Shown here one piece after another: positions 47,636-55,250 of a DNA stretch of 64,000 nucleotides (the stretch's first letter is position 1; each line of letters opens with the position of its first letter). Source of the stretch: Chromatiales bacterium (GTDB lineage Bacteria > Pseudomonadota > Gammaproteobacteria > JAGRCI01); assembly GCA_020445565.1 (NCBI GenBank), contig JAGRGI010000096.1:1-64000 (forward strand). Direction: 5' to 3'. The notes beneath the pieces are model-generated. The model had not been told where the DNA came from. It saw only the letters and a program-made list of their open reading frames with translations, and did not search any database. The translations under genes and the position numbers were made by a program.

Positions 47636-47938
47636 ATGGAAACGAAGCAACTTGAACTGACCTTGTACCTGGCGCACCAGACAGCCGAAACCGACCGTCT
47701 GGTGGACGAATTGAAGCTTAACCTGGAGGCCAAACTGCCGGGGCAATGGCGCTTGGAGGTCGTTGACGTGGTGGCCATGCCTGAGCTGGCTTTGGCCCAT
47801 GATGTGTTCGCCACGCCCACCCTGGTGCGCACGGCGCCGGAACCGGTGGTAAAGGTGTTGGGCAGTCTGGCCAAGATCAAGGAGGCGTCGATTACCATTA
47901 CGATCGACCCGCAGCACCCTCTGACGAGCATCGGTTAA
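47636..47938 (+). CDS. KaiB-family protein
   Basis: Fold-switching thioredoxin-like protein known from the cyanobacterial clock, where KaiB binds KaiC and competes with the KaiB-like domain of kinase SasA. The 100-residue protein has the pattern LELTLYLAHQTAETDRLVDELKLNLE, LEVVDVVAMPELALAHDVFATPTLVR and PEPVVKVLGSLA. It is shorter and more diverged than cyanobacterial KaiB. No kaiA or kaiC lies in the window. The start at 47636 is used because the in-frame upstream codons lack any KaiB similarity. Confidence 0.85.
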   Translation: METKQLELTLYLAHQTAETDRLVDELKLNLEAKLPGQWRLEVVDVVAMPELALAHDVFATPTLVRTAPEPVVKVLGSLAKIKEASITITIDPQHPLTSIG

Positions 47939-48066
47939 CCGGTTTTGCGCCTCTCCGGCCGAATGTTATCGACCTCGACAGGATTGCTGCTCGATGCCGC
48001 AATTCCCCTCTCACGGCCCCGGTGTTGTGCGTATACTACGTCTTCATCGCATTCTGGAGGGGCCAC

Positions 48067-48531
48067 ATGCTGCGCATCATCCTGTTTACTCTGTCACTGG
48101 CGTTCGCATGCCTGGTCTGGGCCGGCTCGCCCCATGTCTATGAAAAGACGGTGTCCGCCCCCTTGGAGGCGGTTTATCCCAAGCTCCACGATGCCCTGGA
48201 GGCCCGCAAGTTCTGGGTGATTTTCGAACCCAACATCGGCCGCAATATCGCTGGAATGGCCGAGCGCTGGGGGGAGGACTACAACCGCCAGAACCTCACC
48301 GGCATCCGCGCAATGGCGGTATGCAACCCCTGGTATACCAATCAGATCGCCAATAAGGACCCGTCCATGCTGGCCCTCTGCCCCTTGCATGTCAGCCTCT
48401 ACGAGAAAGACGGCAAGACGACCCTGTTGCTGTTGCTCCCGGCTGCCATTGCCGGGGACAGTCCGGCGGCAGCGGTGCTTGAGGAGGTGCAACAGATCCT
48501 CGTCGAGGCCATCGACGCGGCGGCGCAGTAA
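48067..48531 (+). CDS. Exported DUF302-domain protein
   Basis: A 154-residue protein with a signal peptide (MLRIILFTLSLAFACLVWAGS) and a DUF302 fold (YEKTVSAPLEAVYPKLHDALEARKFWVIFEPNIG, LALCPLHVSLYEKDGKTTLLLLLPAAIA). DUF302 proteins are frequent in sulfur-oxidising bacteria and their role is unknown. GGAGGGG precedes the ATG. Its TAA overlaps the thioredoxin ATG by one base. Confidence 0.82.
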   Translation: MLRIILFTLSLAFACLVWAGSPHVYEKTVSAPLEAVYPKLHDALEARKFWVIFEPNIGRNIAGMAERWGEDYNRQNLTGIRAMAVCNPWYTNQIANKDPSMLALCPLHVSLYEKDGKTTLLLLLPAAIAGDSPAAAVLEEVQQILVEAIDAAAQ

Positions 48532-48923
48532 TGAGGCCCCTGTATCATCACGCCCATCCGGAGATCTTCGATACCGGAGAGCATGACTTTGAAACGCTGG
48601 TGCTGGAGGCTTCTCACCAAAGGCCCATCCTGGTGGATTTCTGGGCCGACTGGTGTGCTCCCTGCATCGCGCTTGCGCCGGTGTTGGAACACTTCATGGA
48701 TCTCTACGGACATGCCGTGGGTTTGGGCAAGGTGGAAGTCGATGATCATATGCGTCTGGCGGGCCGCTACAAGCTGCGCGGCTTTCCGACGGTGATCCTG
48801 TTTTGGAACGGTGAGGAAAAGGGCCGATTCAGCGGCGCCCGGCCCTTGCCTTGGATAGAGCACTTCGTATTGGAACACTTTCCCGCGGAGTTGGAGAGGC
48901 CCGTTCGGAGCACTACCCGGTAG
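48531..48923 (+). CDS. Thioredoxin-like protein with WCAPC motif
   Basis: Cytoplasmic thioredoxin fold of 130 residues: VDFWADWCAPCIALAPVLEHF with the redox pair C54-C57 approximately, and the cis-proline motif RGFPTVILF. The active site is CAPC instead of CGPC, which alters redox potential in related proteins. It has no signal peptide. It is coupled to the DUF302 gene, and its 3' end overlaps neuB on the other strand by 11 bp. Confidence 0.88.
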   Translation: MRPLYHHAHPEIFDTGEHDFETLVLEASHQRPILVDFWADWCAPCIALAPVLEHFMDLYGHAVGLGKVEVDDHMRLAGRYKLRGFPTVILFWNGEEKGRFSGARPLPWIEHFVLEHFPAELERPVRSTTR

Positions 48924-49962
48924 GACTTGCCTCAAGCAACTGTTCTTCTTTTGCGGGCTCGCCGGTTTTTACGTCCACTCTCAATACGCGGCCGCAAAGC
49001 CCTTCCGCAGCAGCGGGTGGAAGGCCGTCGGCAGGCCGCCGGCTCATCAGCATATCTGCCCGTATGGTCGAACCGGCGGGAAGATCCCGCTGCCAATGCA
49101 GGCTACGCCGGGCCACCGCCGCCACATCCGCTTCTGAGGCGCGTGGCCGTTTCACGCCGTCGCCCAATGCACGTTCGACTCGACGGGCGCCCTCCACCAG
49201 GGCACAAAGTTCATCGGGTTCCAGCGAGGCGCGATGGTCCGGGCCTGGTAAGGAGCGGTTCAGGGTAAAATGCTTTTCGACTATGCGGGCGCCCAAGGCA
49301 ACGGCGGCCAGAGCGATGTCAATACCCTCGGTATGGTCGGAAAACCCTACCGGCAAACCGAATGTTTGCGCCAAGGTGAGCATGGCACGCAGGTTCACGT
49401 CGCCCGGTTCGGTCGGATAGTTGCTCACGCAATGGAGCAAGGCCAGCGGATCCCGTCCGGCGCGGCGTACCGCCGCAACTGCATCGCCGACCTCCGCCAG
49501 CGTGGCCATGCCTGTAGACAGGATCAACCCGGGCCCCATGAGGGCCAGGCGCGTCAGATAGGGTGTGTCGGTGAGGTCGCCAGAGGAAACTTTGAACGCG
49601 GGAACACCCAACTCATTGAGCAAGCCGGCGCTGGCTTCGTCGAAGGGCGTGGACAGGAACAGGATGCCTCGCTGCTCGCAGCGCTGCTTGAGCTGTCGAT
49701 GGTCGCTGGCTGAAAGTTCCAGGCGTTGCAGCATTTCCAGTTGGCCGCCTTCCTTGCCGGTGGCTCGGACCTGATAGCCGGCCTTGGGTGCCCTCTGGGT
49801 GACCAGGGATTCTGCCCGAAAGCTTTGGAACTTGATCGCATCGGCGCCGGCGCTTGCCGCCACATCCACCATCTGTAGTGCGCGATCCAGGTCTCCATTG
49901 TGATTCACGCCGGCTTCGGCGATCAGCAGACAGCGGCCGTCTGCAATGAGCGGATGGTTCAC
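48913..49962 (-). CDS. neuB: N-acetylneuraminate synthase-family protein (NeuB)
   Basis: Condenses phosphoenolpyruvate with an N-acylmannosamine-type sugar to make sialic acid or a legionaminic/pseudaminic relative. The 349 residues have the TIM-barrel motifs IAEAGVNHNGDLDRAL, KFQSFRAESLVT, STPFDEASAGLL, KVSSGDLTDTPYL, GFSDHTEGIDIALAAV and VEKHFTLNRSLPGPDHRASLEP, then the C-terminal SAF domain. GTG at 49962 gives the family length; upstream residues to 50121 lack similarity. No neuA, neuC or glycosyltransferase gene is adjacent, so it is an orphan. Confidence 0.88.
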   Translation of the reverse strand: MNHPLIADGRCLLIAEAGVNHNGDLDRALQMVDVAASAGADAIKFQSFRAESLVTQRAPKAGYQVRATGKEGGQLEMLQRLELSASDHRQLKQRCEQRGILFLSTPFDEASAGLLNELGVPAFKVSSGDLTDTPYLTRLALMGPGLILSTGMATLAEVGDAVAAVRRAGRDPLALLHCVSNYPTEPGDVNLRAMLTLAQTFGLPVGFSDHTEGIDIALAAVALGARIVEKHFTLNRSLPGPDHRASLEPDELCALVEGARRVERALGDGVKRPRASEADVAAVARRSLHWQRDLPAGSTIRADMLMSRRPADGLPPAAAEGLCGRVLRVDVKTGEPAKEEQLLEASPTG

Positions 49963-50129
49963 GACGGTGCAGATCCTCTCGCTTCGGTGACAGGGCGGAA
50001 AACCGCTTGAATGCCTGTATTTCGTCCGTCTCGTGCCATTCCTTAAGGCTCGAATCTCTTGCGCTGCCGGGGTACAATCAAGCCACTCGATCCGAATTGC
50101 CCGCCGATACGGCGCCGCCACTACCCGCT

Positions 50130-50681
50130 ATGCGACCTTCCCGCTCCCTGGCCCCGTTGATCGGGCCAATGCTATTTGCCTGCCTGTTTGCCGTTTCCGC
50201 CCAAGGCTCTGCCGCGTCCGACGATTTCGATGCGGGATTGCAGGCTTTCCGAACCGGTGACACCAATGGTGCCTTGCAGATCTGGAAACGCCTTGCCAAT
50301 CAGGGCAACAGTACGGCGCAGTACAACCTCGGTGTCGTCTACGAGCGTGGCAAGGGTGTCGGTGCCAATATACCCCAAGCGATGATCTGGTACCGAAAGG
50401 CGGCAGAGAACGGCCGGCCGGATGCGCAGAACAACCTGGGCGTGCTGTACGCGGAAGGGCGGGGGATTCCGCGTGATTTGGAAAAGGCTTATATCTGGCT
50501 TACCCTGTCCATGGCGCAGGGCTATCGGCCGGCGGTGGCCAATCGCCAGCTCGTCGAGGTTCAGTTGAGCGAAGCCCAGAGGGCGGCGGTCAAGAAGCGG
50601 CTCTGGACCTACTACGCCAACTATGTAGAGCCGTTTCAGGGTAAAGACACTGCCGCGGCCGTTTTGCCAACCACGCCTTGA
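50130..50681 (+). CDS. Sel1-repeat exported protein
   Basis: A 183-residue protein with a signal peptide (about 1-30) and two or three Sel1-like repeats, visible as AQYNLGVVYERGKGVGANIPQAMIWYRKAAENG, then AQNNLGVLYAEGRGIPRDLEKAYIWLTLSMAQG. Such repeats form alpha solenoids that scaffold protein complexes, often in the periplasm. It is divergent from neuB, 167 bp away. Its target is unknown. Confidence 0.82.
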   Translation: MRPSRSLAPLIGPMLFACLFAVSAQGSAASDDFDAGLQAFRTGDTNGALQIWKRLANQGNSTAQYNLGVVYERGKGVGANIPQAMIWYRKAAENGRPDAQNNLGVLYAEGRGIPRDLEKAYIWLTLSMAQGYRPAVANRQLVEVQLSEAQRAAVKKRLWTYYANYVEPFQGKDTAAAVLPTTP

Positions 50682-50716
50682 CAAGCCAAATTCGTTTAAA
50701 TTTCGAATACAAGCCC

Positions 50717-50745
50717 TTGCAAACTATAGGAAAGTAGCCTATAGA
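50717..50745 (+). promoter_or_regulatory. Promoter with internal inverted repeat upstream of the FlgO-type operon
   Basis: TTGCAA (50717-50722), 17 bases, TATAGA (50740-50745) fit a sigma-70 promoter. A perfect inverted repeat CTATAGG/CCTATAG (50724-50730 with 50738-50744) fills the spacer and part of the -10. A repressor there would block the promoter; alternatively it is a terminator-like hairpin for the Sel1 gene. Confidence 0.5.
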
Positions 50746-50897
50746 GTTCGGGAGCGTTTGGCGTCAGAGTAGCCAGCGCCAAGAACAACAACTTCCGGCA
50801 GCCAACTGTCGGGTTTGCCAGTCCACGATGCCAACGGTTGGTTTACCGTCGCAGTTCCCTGGCGGAAGGCGGTCCCCAACCCACGGAGGGTAACTAC

Positions 50898-51560
50898 ATG
50901 AAACCGCTGCTGCCGGCCGTACTCGTCGCTGGCCTGGTTTCCGGGTGCACGATCTATTCCGAGTCGCCCCTGGAAACCCATTTCCCTTATTCCACCCAGC
51001 AAAAGATCCAGGCGGCCCATCATTGGGATGTGATCGCCGAGGATGTGGCCGCTCGCATCAACGATGTCGGTGACACCAACAGTCGCGCCCTGGTGGTCTC
51101 CACCAACGATGCACACACGCCTTTCAATCACGCTTTTCACAATATGATGCTCACCCATCTGGTGCAGAAGGGGCATCGGGTGCACGAACAGGCCGAACAT
51201 GGCGATCTGAACGTTCACTACACGCTGCAAGTGGTGGAGCACAAGGACAGGGAAAGTATCCGCTGGCCGCTGGGTTACCCCACCGGTTTTGCCCTGGCCG
51301 CCGGTGCTATCGCTGTGCTGCACGAGCTGCACAATCCCGAACTGCTGTTGATACCTGCCGTAGCCGCCGCCGAGATCCTGCCGGGGCAGGTGGAAAGTGA
51401 TGCACCGCCCACCGAGGTCGTCATTACCTGTACGGTAATGGATGGCAACCGCTACGTTGCGGCCTACACCGACCTCTACTACATCAATGCCGGCGATACC
51501 GCCAATTATCAAGCGCCTGCACAGGTGGTTCGGCCCAGCTTCAAGGTTGTCAACCAGTGA
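50898..51560 (+). CDS. Lipoprotein of unknown function preceding FlgO
   Basis: A 220-residue protein with lipobox VSGC (C17) and no domain I recognise. It contains a helical start, a glycine/alanine-rich hydrophobic stretch (PTGFALAAGAIAVLHELHNPELLLIPAVAAAEILP, about 136-170) and a beta-rich C-terminal part. GGAGGG lies seven bases upstream of the ATG. Its stop overlaps a possible GTG of the next gene; the two lipoproteins are probably co-expressed and may assemble together in the outer membrane. Confidence 0.75.
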   Translation: MKPLLPAVLVAGLVSGCTIYSESPLETHFPYSTQQKIQAAHHWDVIAEDVAARINDVGDTNSRALVVSTNDAHTPFNHAFHNMMLTHLVQKGHRVHEQAEHGDLNVHYTLQVVEHKDRESIRWPLGYPTGFALAAGAIAVLHELHNPELLLIPAVAAAEILPGQVESDAPPTEVVITCTVMDGNRYVAAYTDLYYINAGDTANYQAPAQVVRPSFKVVNQ

Positions 51561-51571
51561 GGGGCCGGGCG

Positions 51572-52147
51572 ATGAAATCTTGGTATGGGGTTTTGGCCGG
51601 ACTGGTTCTGGCCGGGGGGCTTTCGGGTTGCAGCTTCAATAACGAGCGCAAGGACATCGATCTGGTCGAGGCCAGTTACTCGGCGGTTGACTCGATTCAC
51701 GATCAGCTCAACGGGCGGGTGGATATGAGCAGGCCGGTGATCGTCACCAGCTTTGTCAATGTGGATGACCTGACCCAATCCTCTTCGCTGGGGCGAATCA
51801 TCGGCGAACAGTTTGCCTCACGAATGAGCCAGCTCGGCTACCGGGTGATCGAGATGAAGCTGCGCGACACCGTCTTCATCCAGGAAAAGAACGGCGAGTT
51901 CATGCTATCGCGTAAACTGCGCGACATCAGCGCCGAGCATCAGGCCGACGGTATCGTCGTTGGCACCTATGCGGTGGGCAAGGATCACGCCTACGTGACC
52001 GCAAGGGTGGTGCAGGCCGTGGACAGCACCCTTGTGGCGGGCCATGACTATGCCATTCCGCTCGGACCGGACGCCCAGTCCATGCTCAAGCAACGCAAAC
52101 ATCGCTCATCCTCAGCCGCTGGTGGCGGGTTGAGCGCCGCCTACTGA
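51572..52147 (+). CDS. FlgO-domain outer-membrane lipoprotein
   Basis: A 191-residue lipoprotein with lipobox LSGC (C20) and the FlgO-type beta domain (RPVIVTSFVNVDDLTQSSSLGRIIGEQFASRMSQLGYRVIEMKLRD, FMLSRKLRDISAEHQADGIVVGTYAVGKDHAYVTARVVQ). In Vibrio FlgO is needed for motility, but many FlgO-domain proteins occur away from flagellar genes, as here. The ATG at 51572 with GAGGGG upstream is preferred over a GTG at 51557. The C-terminus is serine/glycine-rich. Confidence 0.85.
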   Translation: MKSWYGVLAGLVLAGGLSGCSFNNERKDIDLVEASYSAVDSIHDQLNGRVDMSRPVIVTSFVNVDDLTQSSSLGRIIGEQFASRMSQLGYRVIEMKLRDTVFIQEKNGEFMLSRKLRDISAEHQADGIVVGTYAVGKDHAYVTARVVQAVDSTLVAGHDYAIPLGPDAQSMLKQRKHRSSSAAGGGLSAAY

Positions 52148-52156
52148 ACCTGCCTG

Positions 52157-52180
52157 GGCCGGCGTGAGTCGCCGGCCTTT
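52157..52180 (+). terminator. Rho-independent terminator after the FlgO-type gene
   Basis: GGCCGGCG and CGCCGGCC form a perfect eight-pair stem with a TGAGT loop, followed by TTTATT. It lies 10 bases after the stop codon. It ends 18 bp before the pentapeptide gene, which may therefore be partly attenuated or have its own start. Confidence 0.8.
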
Positions 52181-52197
52181 ATTCGGAGTCTGGTAAC

Positions 52198-52542
52198 GTG
52201 GCAAACGGTCCCGAAATCAAAGAAAATCCCTTGTATCACTTGCTGCGGAGCGGGGATATTCGGGAGTTCAATCGCCGTAAAGCGGCAGGCGAGATCCCCG
52301 ATCTGGCCGGTGCCGACCTGCGTGGGCTCGATTTACGCGGTATGGATGCGGACGGCGTCGATTTTTCCAATAGCTACTTTCGCCAGTCCGATCTGCGCGG
52401 TATCGATTTTTCCAAGGCCAATCTGGAAGGGGCGAGCATCAACGGCGCCAAAATCTCGGGTACCCTGTTCCCATCGCAGTTGAGGGCCGAAGAGATCAAT
52501 CTGTCCCTGACCCACGGCACACGCATGCGCTACTCGGCCTGA
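52198..52542 (+). CDS. Pentapeptide-repeat protein
   Basis: A 114-residue protein. After an N-terminal helix (PLYHLLRSGDIREFNRRKAAG) it has about eight A(D/N)LxX repeats: AGADLRGLDLRGMDADGVDFSNSYFRQSDLRGIDFSKANLEGASINGAKISG. This forms a short right-handed quadrilateral beta-helix. The start is GTG at 52198, with GGAG upstream. It converges with tsaD, two bases apart. Function unknown. Confidence 0.85.
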   Translation: MANGPEIKENPLYHLLRSGDIREFNRRKAAGEIPDLAGADLRGLDLRGMDADGVDFSNSYFRQSDLRGIDFSKANLEGASINGAKISGTLFPSQLRAEEINLSLTHGTRMRYSA

Positions 52543-52544
52543 GG

Positions 52545-53564
52545 TTATCTCTGCGGGGCCGTCAGCCCCTGCAATTCCCACCTCGGGGTGGCGCCGAAAC
52601 TTGCGTCATCCCGCTGACCGGCGTTCAGGCGCAAGCAGCCGGCGTAGGCGATCATGGCGCCGTTGTCGGTACAGAATTCCAGGCGCGGGTAGGAGACGCT
52701 GGCGTTTTCCTGTGCCGCCAAGGCCCGCAGTCGATCGCGAAGTGCCTGGTTCGCGCCTACCCCGCCGGCTACCACCAGGCGAGCAATGCCCGTTTGCCGT
52801 AGCGCGCGTCGGCATTTGATGGCCAAGGTCTCCACCACCGCCTCCTGAAAGGCCAGGGCAATGTCGGCATGATCCGCCGGGCTGATGTCGGGCGAGTTCA
52901 GGGTGTTGAGCGCATAGGTCTTCAGCCCGCTGAAACTGAAGTCCAGTCCCGGTCGGTCGGTCATCGGCCGTGGAAAGCGAAAACGGCCGCCTTGGCCGGA
53001 TTCGGCCAGTTTCGCCAGGGCCGGTCCGCCGGGATAGCCCAGCCCCATGAGCTTGGCGGTCTTGTCGAAGGCTTCGCCGACCGCGTCATCCAGCGACTGC
53101 CCCAGGAGTCGGTACTCTCCCACCCCCTGCACTTCCACCAGCAGCGTATGACCTCCCGACACCAACAATGCGATGAAGGGGAATTCCGGTGGATGTTCTT
53201 CCAACATTGGCGCCAGTAAATGGCCTTCCATGTGATGCACGCCAGTCGAAGGGACGCCCAACGCCCAGGCGAGACTTCGGCCGAAGGCCGCGCCCACCAG
53301 TAGGGCGCCGACCAGACCGGGTCCTTTGGTGTAGGCCACGCCCTGGATGTCGGCCCGATCCACCGCGGTCTTGCCGAGCAGATCTTCCAGCAGCGGGCCA
53401 AGTTTACGGATGTGGTCCCTGGAGGCCAGTTCAGGTACCACCCCGCCGTATTCGGCATGCAGGGCTACTTGGCTGTGCAGGGCATGGCCCAGCAGACCGC
53501 GCTCACTGTCGTAAAGGGCGACGCCGGTTTCGTCGCAGGAGGTTTCGATTCCTAGTACCAGCAT
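52545..53564 (-). CDS. tsaD: tRNA N6-adenosine threonylcarbamoyltransferase TsaD
   Basis: Transfers the threonylcarbamoyl group onto A37 of ANN-decoding tRNAs with TsaB, TsaC and TsaE. The 339 residues show the ASKHA fold: [19 protein letters not shown], metal ligands H111 and H115 in [21 protein letters not shown], and [12 protein letters not shown] near the C-terminus. The ATG at 53564 matches the family start. It is divergent from pdxH with only 21 bp between start codons. Confidence 0.97.
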   Translation of the reverse strand: MLVLGIETSCDETGVALYDSERGLLGHALHSQVALHAEYGGVVPELASRDHIRKLGPLLEDLLGKTAVDRADIQGVAYTKGPGLVGALLVGAAFGRSLAWALGVPSTGVHHMEGHLLAPMLEEHPPEFPFIALLVSGGHTLLVEVQGVGEYRLLGQSLDDAVGEAFDKTAKLMGLGYPGGPALAKLAESGQGGRFRFPRPMTDRPGLDFSFSGLKTYALNTLNSPDISPADHADIALAFQEAVVETLAIKCRRALRQTGIARLVVAGGVGANQALRDRLRALAAQENASVSYPRLEFCTDNGAMIAYAGCLRLNAGQRDDASFGATPRWELQGLTAPQR

Positions 53565-53585
53565 GATCCGATTATTATACGGCCT

Positions 53586-54221
53586 ATGGACCTTGGAAAC
53601 CTTCGCAATGAATACGCACGCGCCGGCCTGCGCCGAGAGCAGTTGGCCGACGATCCTTTTCGCCAGTTCGAAATCTGGTTCGGGCAAGCCAACTCCGCCG
53701 GCCTGTACCAGCCCAATGCCATGACTGTGGCGACGGTTTCGGCGGATGGCCAGCCCTCGGCCCGAACCGTACTGTTGAAATCCTTCGATACCGGGGGGTT
53801 TGTGTTCTATACCAACTACGGGAGCCGCAAAGCGCGAGAGCTCGATGCCAATCCCCGCGTAGCGCTGTTGTTCGTTTGGTTGGATCTGGAAAGGCAAATC
53901 AAAATTCGCGGTAGCGCCAGACGTGTCAGCACGGCCGAATCGCTGAAGTACTTTCTCACCCGCCCTCGGGGGAGCAGGCTCGGCGCCTGGTGTTCCGAAC
54001 AGAGCAGCGTGGTCGGTTCAAGGGGATTGCTGGAAGAAGAATTTGAGCGCATGAAGCGCAAATTTCATGACAAGGAAGTACCCCTGCCATCCTTCTGGGG
54101 TGGCTATCGGGTGGTCCCTCAAGAAATCGAGTTCTGGCAGGGGCGCGTGAACCGCCTGCATGATCGCTTCCAATACACCCGTGTCGACGATGGTTGGTGT
54201 ATTGAGCGCCTGGCTCCGTAG
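53586..54221 (+). CDS. pdxH: Pyridoxamine 5'-phosphate oxidase
   Basis: FMN-dependent oxidase making pyridoxal 5'-phosphate. The 211-residue protein shows the PNPOx core: [62 protein letters not shown], and the C-terminal [28 protein letters not shown] followed by WCIERLAP. Length and C-terminus are standard. The short gap to tsaD means the two promoters probably lie within coding sequence or overlap. Confidence 0.96.
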   Translation: MDLGNLRNEYARAGLRREQLADDPFRQFEIWFGQANSAGLYQPNAMTVATVSADGQPSARTVLLKSFDTGGFVFYTNYGSRKARELDANPRVALLFVWLDLERQIKIRGSARRVSTAESLKYFLTRPRGSRLGAWCSEQSSVVGSRGLLEEEFERMKRKFHDKEVPLPSFWGGYRVVPQEIEFWQGRVNRLHDRFQYTRVDDGWCIERLAP

Positions 54222-54243
54222 GCGCCGGTCCGGGAATGGCGCA

Positions 54244-55113
54244 CTAGCGCTGTCGCTGGTTGGTGCGGTCCAGGTGTCGGCGCATGCGGTTCATCGCAGC
54301 CGCCAGCACGGCAATCTCATCTTCGCCACTGTCGTAGAATTCCTCCTTTTCGTCTTCCTCCCGGGTGACGGCTTCCACATGGAGCGTAAGCCAGGATAGC
54401 CGGGATGTGACCGAAGCGCGCACAACCAGCGCCAATACCAACAGCAGGACCAGCAGCAGCCCTGTCATGGAGCCGACGCCCAACAGCCAAAACTGACGGC
54501 CACGTTCCAGTTCCTTATCCATGCCGACGCTGACGATGCGGGCGCCGACCACCTCGTTCAACGACCAGCCGAAGCCATGATTGGCGCCGTAGCGGTCCAG
54601 TAGATTCCTGGGGGCATCTTCCGGCTTGCCGTGGCACTGTAGGCATGCGCCGCTGCGTACCGTGATGGGTTGGGCGAGATAGAGTTGCTCTCCCTCCTCG
54701 GTGCTGCGTTGGCCCAGTACCTCCTTGGGGGTCGAATCATTTCGGAAGCGGGCAATGACGTCCTCCTCCCATGCGGTTGCGAGGTCATCCGGATTGGTAG
54801 GATTGAGCATTGCCTCGCGATATCGGCCCGACGGCAGTTCGTCCGTGAGAAGTCGCAGGGTCCTGATCGAGGCATAGGCACCGACCGTCTGCGGCAGGAA
54901 GCCGGGGTGAACCTGTCGGTCCAGCAGGGGGCTGACTTCCGCGACGGTATAGGCCCGCACGGCCTCTGCGCCGGCCATCATCAGTCTGGCCCGGTGTTCG
55001 ACCTGTTGGAAGCTGTCTTCCGTCAGGCGCTCATGGGAATACCATCCCAGCAAGGCGATTGCGGGAATGAATACCAGGATCACGGCCCATTGGATTCGGG
55101 AAAGTATGGTCAT
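54244..55113 (-). CDS. Haem-c-binding sensor-like membrane protein (DUF3365) with HAMP, no kinase
   Basis: A 289-residue protein with helices at about 9-26 and 207-231 around a periplasmic Tll0287-like (DUF3365) domain that contains one c-type haem motif CLQCH (157-161) and the family-like QPITVRSGACLQCHG and GFGWSLNEVVGARIVSVGM. After the second helix a short HAMP-like segment ends in an acidic linker (TREEDEKEEF) and MNRMRRHLDR; there is no histidine kinase or cyclase domain. Such an output-less sensor must partner with another protein. The 137-bp upstream separates it from hemW. Confidence 0.85.
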   Translation of the reverse strand: MTILSRIQWAVILVFIPAIALLGWYSHERLTEDSFQQVEHRARLMMAGAEAVRAYTVAEVSPLLDRQVHPGFLPQTVGAYASIRTLRLLTDELPSGRYREAMLNPTNPDDLATAWEEDVIARFRNDSTPKEVLGQRSTEEGEQLYLAQPITVRSGACLQCHGKPEDAPRNLLDRYGANHGFGWSLNEVVGARIVSVGMDKELERGRQFWLLGVGSMTGLLLVLLLVLALVVRASVTSRLSWLTLHVEAVTREEDEKEEFYDSGEDEIAVLAAAMNRMRRHLDRTNQRQR

Positions 55114-55250
55114 TTGCGGTTGATCGCCGTCTTTGTGGGCCAAGCCCGGACTTCGGATTTCCGTTGTATTCCACGAACGCGAGACTTGGCAGATCAAAAG
55201 AGGATGTCTTGATCCACAGTAGACGATAGCATTCGATGTAAATCACCGCT

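Noticed and set aside
48032-48037. TATACT as a -10 box for the DUF302 gene
   Set aside because: A good -10 hexamer but no matching -35 at acceptable spacing; too weak to list as a promoter.
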